From Longimicrobiales bacterium (GTDB taxonomy: Bacteria > Gemmatimonadota > Gemmatimonadetes > Longimicrobiales > Gaopeijiaceae), in the NCBI GenBank assembly GCA_028279425.1, contig JANQNV010000307.1, positions 1 to 43,717 on the forward strand: a stretch of DNA of 43,717 nt. Direction: 5' to 3'. The position numbers and the translations under genes are program-made. Positions 41,099 to 43,717 of the stretch are shown piece after piece. Each line of letters begins with the position of its first letter. The stretch's first letter is position 1. The notes beneath the pieces were generated by a model. The model made no database searches and had not been told where the DNA came from. It worked only from the letters and a program-made list of their open reading frames with translations.

Positions 41099-43717
41099 AT
41101 GCTGCGGCGCTGGCTTCGGCTGCTCCTCCTGCTTTATCCGCGGGACTTCCGCGAGGGATACGGACGAGACCTGGTCGAGACGTTTGCGGACCAGTGGCGG
41201 GCGACGCCCGATCGACTGCGTCGAGTGGCCCTCCTGGCGCGAACGAGTTGGAGGCTCGTGCTCGGTGCGATGGCAGACGGTATGGGGGAGTGGAGAGACA
41301 GGGATTCACGGGATGAAGGGGGGGAGAGGATGGGACGCTGGATCACGGAACTACGCCAGGCGACACGCCGCCTCATGCGGGCACCCGGCTTCGCGGCGGT
41401 CGCGGTCGGAACCATCGCAGTCGCGTCGGGAGCGTGGGGAGCCACCTACGCGGTGGTGTCGAATGTGGTGCTCGACGACATGCCCTTCGGGGAGCCGGAT
41501 GAGCTCGTCTGGATCTGGAGGGACTACTGGGGGGACTTTCCCCGAGGATGGCTCTCCGGATACGACATCGCGCTTCTTCGGCAACACGACGCCTTCGAGG
41601 CGGTGGCAGGGGTCCGAACCGGCCGCGTGAACTTCTCCGATGCGTCGGGCAACGGTGCCGTCGACGTCCGGACCCTCCTGGGGTCGCCCGGATACCTCGA
41701 TCTGATCGGGGTACGCCCGGCTCTGGGTCCCGGCTTCTCTCCGGCCGACGAGACCGGCACATGGGACGACGTGCACCCGGAGGTGATCCTGCGCCACTCG
41801 CTCTGGGTCGAGGCCTTCGCGGCGGACCCATCGGTCGTGGGCCGCAGCGTGTTTTTGAACGGCGAGCCCTACACGGTGGTGGGGGTGATGCCCGAAGACT
41901 TCGACCTGCGCCAGGGCTCGTCGCTGGGCACGGCCGTCGACGCCGATGCCTACCTCACCCTTCTGGTCGACCTCGCCAACGAAGACGTCTACAGCGGGTC
42001 GTTCGCCGCCCTGGCCCGGATCGATGGATCGACCCCTCCCGGCGCGGTGATGCGGGCGCTCGAGTCCACGGCGGCGGAGATCGACGTCCACTTCAACGAT
42101 CGCGGGCTACGACTTTGGACGGTGGGACTGCGGGACGACCTGATCGGCGAGGTGCGGCGCCCCCTCTTCGCCGTTCTCGGTGCGGGCGGCATTCTGGTGC
42201 TGATTCTCGGCGCGAATCTGGCGACTCTCATGCTCGCCCGTTCCTCCGAGCAGGCAGACAGTGCCGCGGTCCGGGCGGCCCTCGGGGCGACCCGCGGGTC
42301 GCGGCTCCGGACCGCCCTCGCCGAACCCCTGGTTTTGGCCGTCCTCGGCGCCGCAGGAGGACTCGCGCTGGCCTGGGCCGGGACGCTGGGCTTGCAGAGA
42401 GCGGTATCGGACACGGTGCCTCGCGCCAACGAGATCACGTTCGGGATCGGCGGTGGCCTGGCGGTCATCGCCGGCGTCGTGCTGATCGCGATGCTCGGGG
42501 GCCTCGGACCCGTCGCACGCTGGGTGGCGGTGCGCCCGCTGGCGGGGCTGGGCGAGGGGCGGCGAGGCGGCTACTCGGTCCGGGCCGAGCGAGCTCGAGC
42601 GGCTCTGGTCGTCGCGCAGGTGAGCATGGCGTTGACGCTCCTGGTCGGCGCCGGGCTCCTCCTGCGTACGATGCAGGGTCTGGTCGGGCAGGATCCTGGC
42701 TTCGACGTCGCCGAGGCGATCACTTTCCGGGTCGGTATCCGCGGCACGACCTACGTGACCGCGCCCGACGTGATGGCGGCTCAGGTCGCGATGCTCGAGG
42801 GTGTGAGAGGGATCTCCGGCGTCGCCTCTGCGGGGTTCTCGAACGCACTCCCGCTCTCGGAAAACACCAACCAGTTCCAGGTCGACTTTCCGGACTACCC
42901 TGCGACGGGCGACGAAAACGGCGAGTTGGTCGATGGCTTCGTCGTGTCGGACGGCTACGCCGAGGCGCTCGGGATGCGGTTGCAGGCCGGGCGTTTCTTC
43001 GAACCGGGCGACGCCGTGTGGAGCGAGGAGGGTGCGGTCGCTCGCGGTGTCATCATCGACGACGTCCTCGCCGCGCGCTGGTTCCCCTCGGGTGAGGCGG
43101 TCGGGGGGCGCGTGGCCCTGTTCGAGAGCGACACGCTTCCGGTGCTCGGTGTGGTGGATCAGCCCCGACTCTACTCGGTCGAAGCCGACGACCGGGGGCA
43201 GGTGTTTCTCCCGGCGCCCATGAGGGTGCGCAGCGACACCCGCTTCGTGGCCCGCACGCGGCCCGGGGTGGATCCGTCGTCGCTCCTTCCGGCGATTCGG
43301 CGTGTCGTGAACGACCGGGACGCGGGGCTGGCGGTCTCGGAGGTGCGCACCCTCGACGGGATCGTGGAGGAGTCGTTGGGCGGTCCCCGACTGAATCTGC
43401 GCCTCGCCTCTGTGTTCGCGCTCGCCGCGCTCGTGCTCTCCGGGCTCGGGCTCTACGGGGTGGTGTCGGGAACCGTGGTTCGCCGTCGCCGTGAGATCGG
43501 TTTGCGGGTCGCGCTGGGTGCCGAGCCGGCCCGGCTCGTACGCTCCGTGTTGGGCCTCGGTGTGCGGCTCGCGATCGCCGGCGCCGTGATCGGGATCGCC
43601 GTGTCGTGGGGTGCCGGGCGCTGGATCGCTTCGTTTCTCTTCGGTGTCCAGCCGCTCGATCCGGTGACGCTCGCCGGGTCGGCCGCCGCCAGATTCAGCC
43701 CGTTCATTCCGATGATG
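41099..43717 (+). CDS. ADOP family MacB/FtsX-like permease (module 4), cut by window edge
   Basis: Open frame of 873 codons from ATG 41099 to the window end with no stop. It begins LRRWLRLLLLLYPRDFREGYG, a compact permease-prefix, followed by the usual core and FtsX blocks (FAAVAVGTIAVASGAWGATY, IIDDVLAARWFPSGEAVGGR, LSGLGLYGVVSGTVVRRRRE). The last nine codons (AARFSPFIPMM region) do not follow the expected final TM helix after DPVTLAGSA, so a frameshift, rearrangement or assembly end near 43690 is possible. Confidence 0.88.
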   Translation, partial: MLRRWLRLLLLLYPRDFREGYGRDLVETFADQWRATPDRLRRVALLARTSWRLVLGAMADGMGEWRDRDSRDEGGERMGRWITELRQATRRLMRAPGFAAVAVGTIAVASGAWGATYAVVSNVVLDDMPFGEPDELVWIWRDYWGDFPRGWLSGYDIALLRQHDAFEAVAGVRTGRVNFSDASGNGAVDVRTLLGSPGYLDLIGVRPALGPGFSPADETGTWDDVHPEVILRHSLWVEAFAADPSVVGRSVFLNGEPYTVVGVMPEDFDLRQGSSLGTAVDADAYLTLLVDLANEDVYSGSFAALARIDGSTPPGAVMRALESTAAEIDVHFNDRGLRLWTVGLRDDLIGEVRRPLFAVLGAGGILVLILGANLATLMLARSSEQADSAAVRAALGATRGSRLRTALAEPLVLAVLGAAGGLALAWAGTLGLQRAVSDTVPRANEITFGIGGGLAVIAGVVLIAMLGGLGPVARWVAVRPLAGLGEGRRGGYSVRAERARAALVVAQVSMALTLLVGAGLLLRTMQGLVGQDPGFDVAEAITFRVGIRGTTYVTAPDVMAAQVAMLEGVRGISGVASAGFSNALPLSENTNQFQVDFPDYPATGDENGELVDGFVVSDGYAEALGMRLQAGRFFEPGDAVWSEEGAVARGVIIDDVLAARWFPSGEAVGGRVALFESDTLPVLGVVDQPRLYSVEADDRGQVFLPAPMRVRSDTRFVARTRPGVDPSSLLPAIRRVVNDRDAGLAVSEVRTLDGIVEESLGGPRLNLRLASVFALAALVLSGLGLYGVVSGTVVRRRREIGLRVALGAEPARLVRSVLGLGVRLAIAGAVIGIAVSWGAGRWIASFLFGVQPLDPVTLAGSAAARFSPFIPMM

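Overview
The window is GC-rich, gene-dense DNA that I read as a Gemmatimonadota (or Acidobacteriota-like) chromosome. The main clue is four copies of a two-gene module in the right half: a small PadR-type repressor translationally coupled to an 'acidobacterial duplicated orphan permease' (ADOP, a MacB/FtsX-like permease of about 900 residues with no ATPase gene beside it). A DUF6607 lipoprotein, a choice-of-anchor B protein with LVIVD repeats, and secreted lipoproteins fit the same picture. The phylum is inferred from gene content, not from a marker gene.

Positions 448-9307 hold the most interesting locus, a probable phage-defence or DNA-conflict cluster. Four genes on the minus strand overlap or lie 2-3 bases apart, so they are almost certainly one operon: a HEPN-type (TIGR02391/Ymh-like) protein, a DNA methyltransferase (DPFSGRGT and TSPPY motifs), a HerA/FtsK-type hexameric ATPase, and a NurA-like nuclease carrying a four-cysteine zinc ribbon. 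Across a 399-bp divergent intergenic region lies a 1046-residue protein with a PLD (HKD-like) nuclease domain, a DEAD/DEAH (SF2) helicase and a DUF3427-like C-terminus. The simplest model is self/non-self marking by the methyltransferase, DNA attack by HerA-NurA and/or the PLD-helicase, and a HEPN RNase as a second effector. I cannot name a described system with exactly this composition.

Positions 9308-19365 are a debris-rich accessory zone. It contains a lipoprotein gene broken by one in-frame amber codon, an IS256-like transposase relic with two frameshifts, and an intact overlapping operon (lipoprotein, secreted lipase-like hydrolase, beta-propeller lipoprotein). It also holds a 69-bp second copy of the 3' end of the PLD-helicase gene, a SLATT-like membrane protein, an SGNH-hydrolase fragment butted against a 5'-truncated LRR/thrombospondin-type-3 surface protein gene, and a VapC (PIN) fragment. 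This looks like repeated insertion and deletion beside the defence cluster.

Positions 19356-43717 look like ordinary chromosome: two small coupled genes upstream of an SDR-DUF2867 protein, four PadR-ADOP modules, an intact VapBC toxin-antitoxin pair, a choice-of-anchor B protein, a DUF6607 lipoprotein with a Fur-box-like site, a tandem pair of paralogous secreted helical proteins, an M20 amidohydrolase and a GNAT acetyltransferase. Three PadR genes have recognisable but mutually different inverted repeats at their promoters. Several genes without a Shine-Dalgarno sequence, including both divergent defence transcripts, have a TAnnnT box 5-7 bases before the ATG, which suggests leaderless transcription. 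I saw no tRNA, rRNA or CRISPR array.
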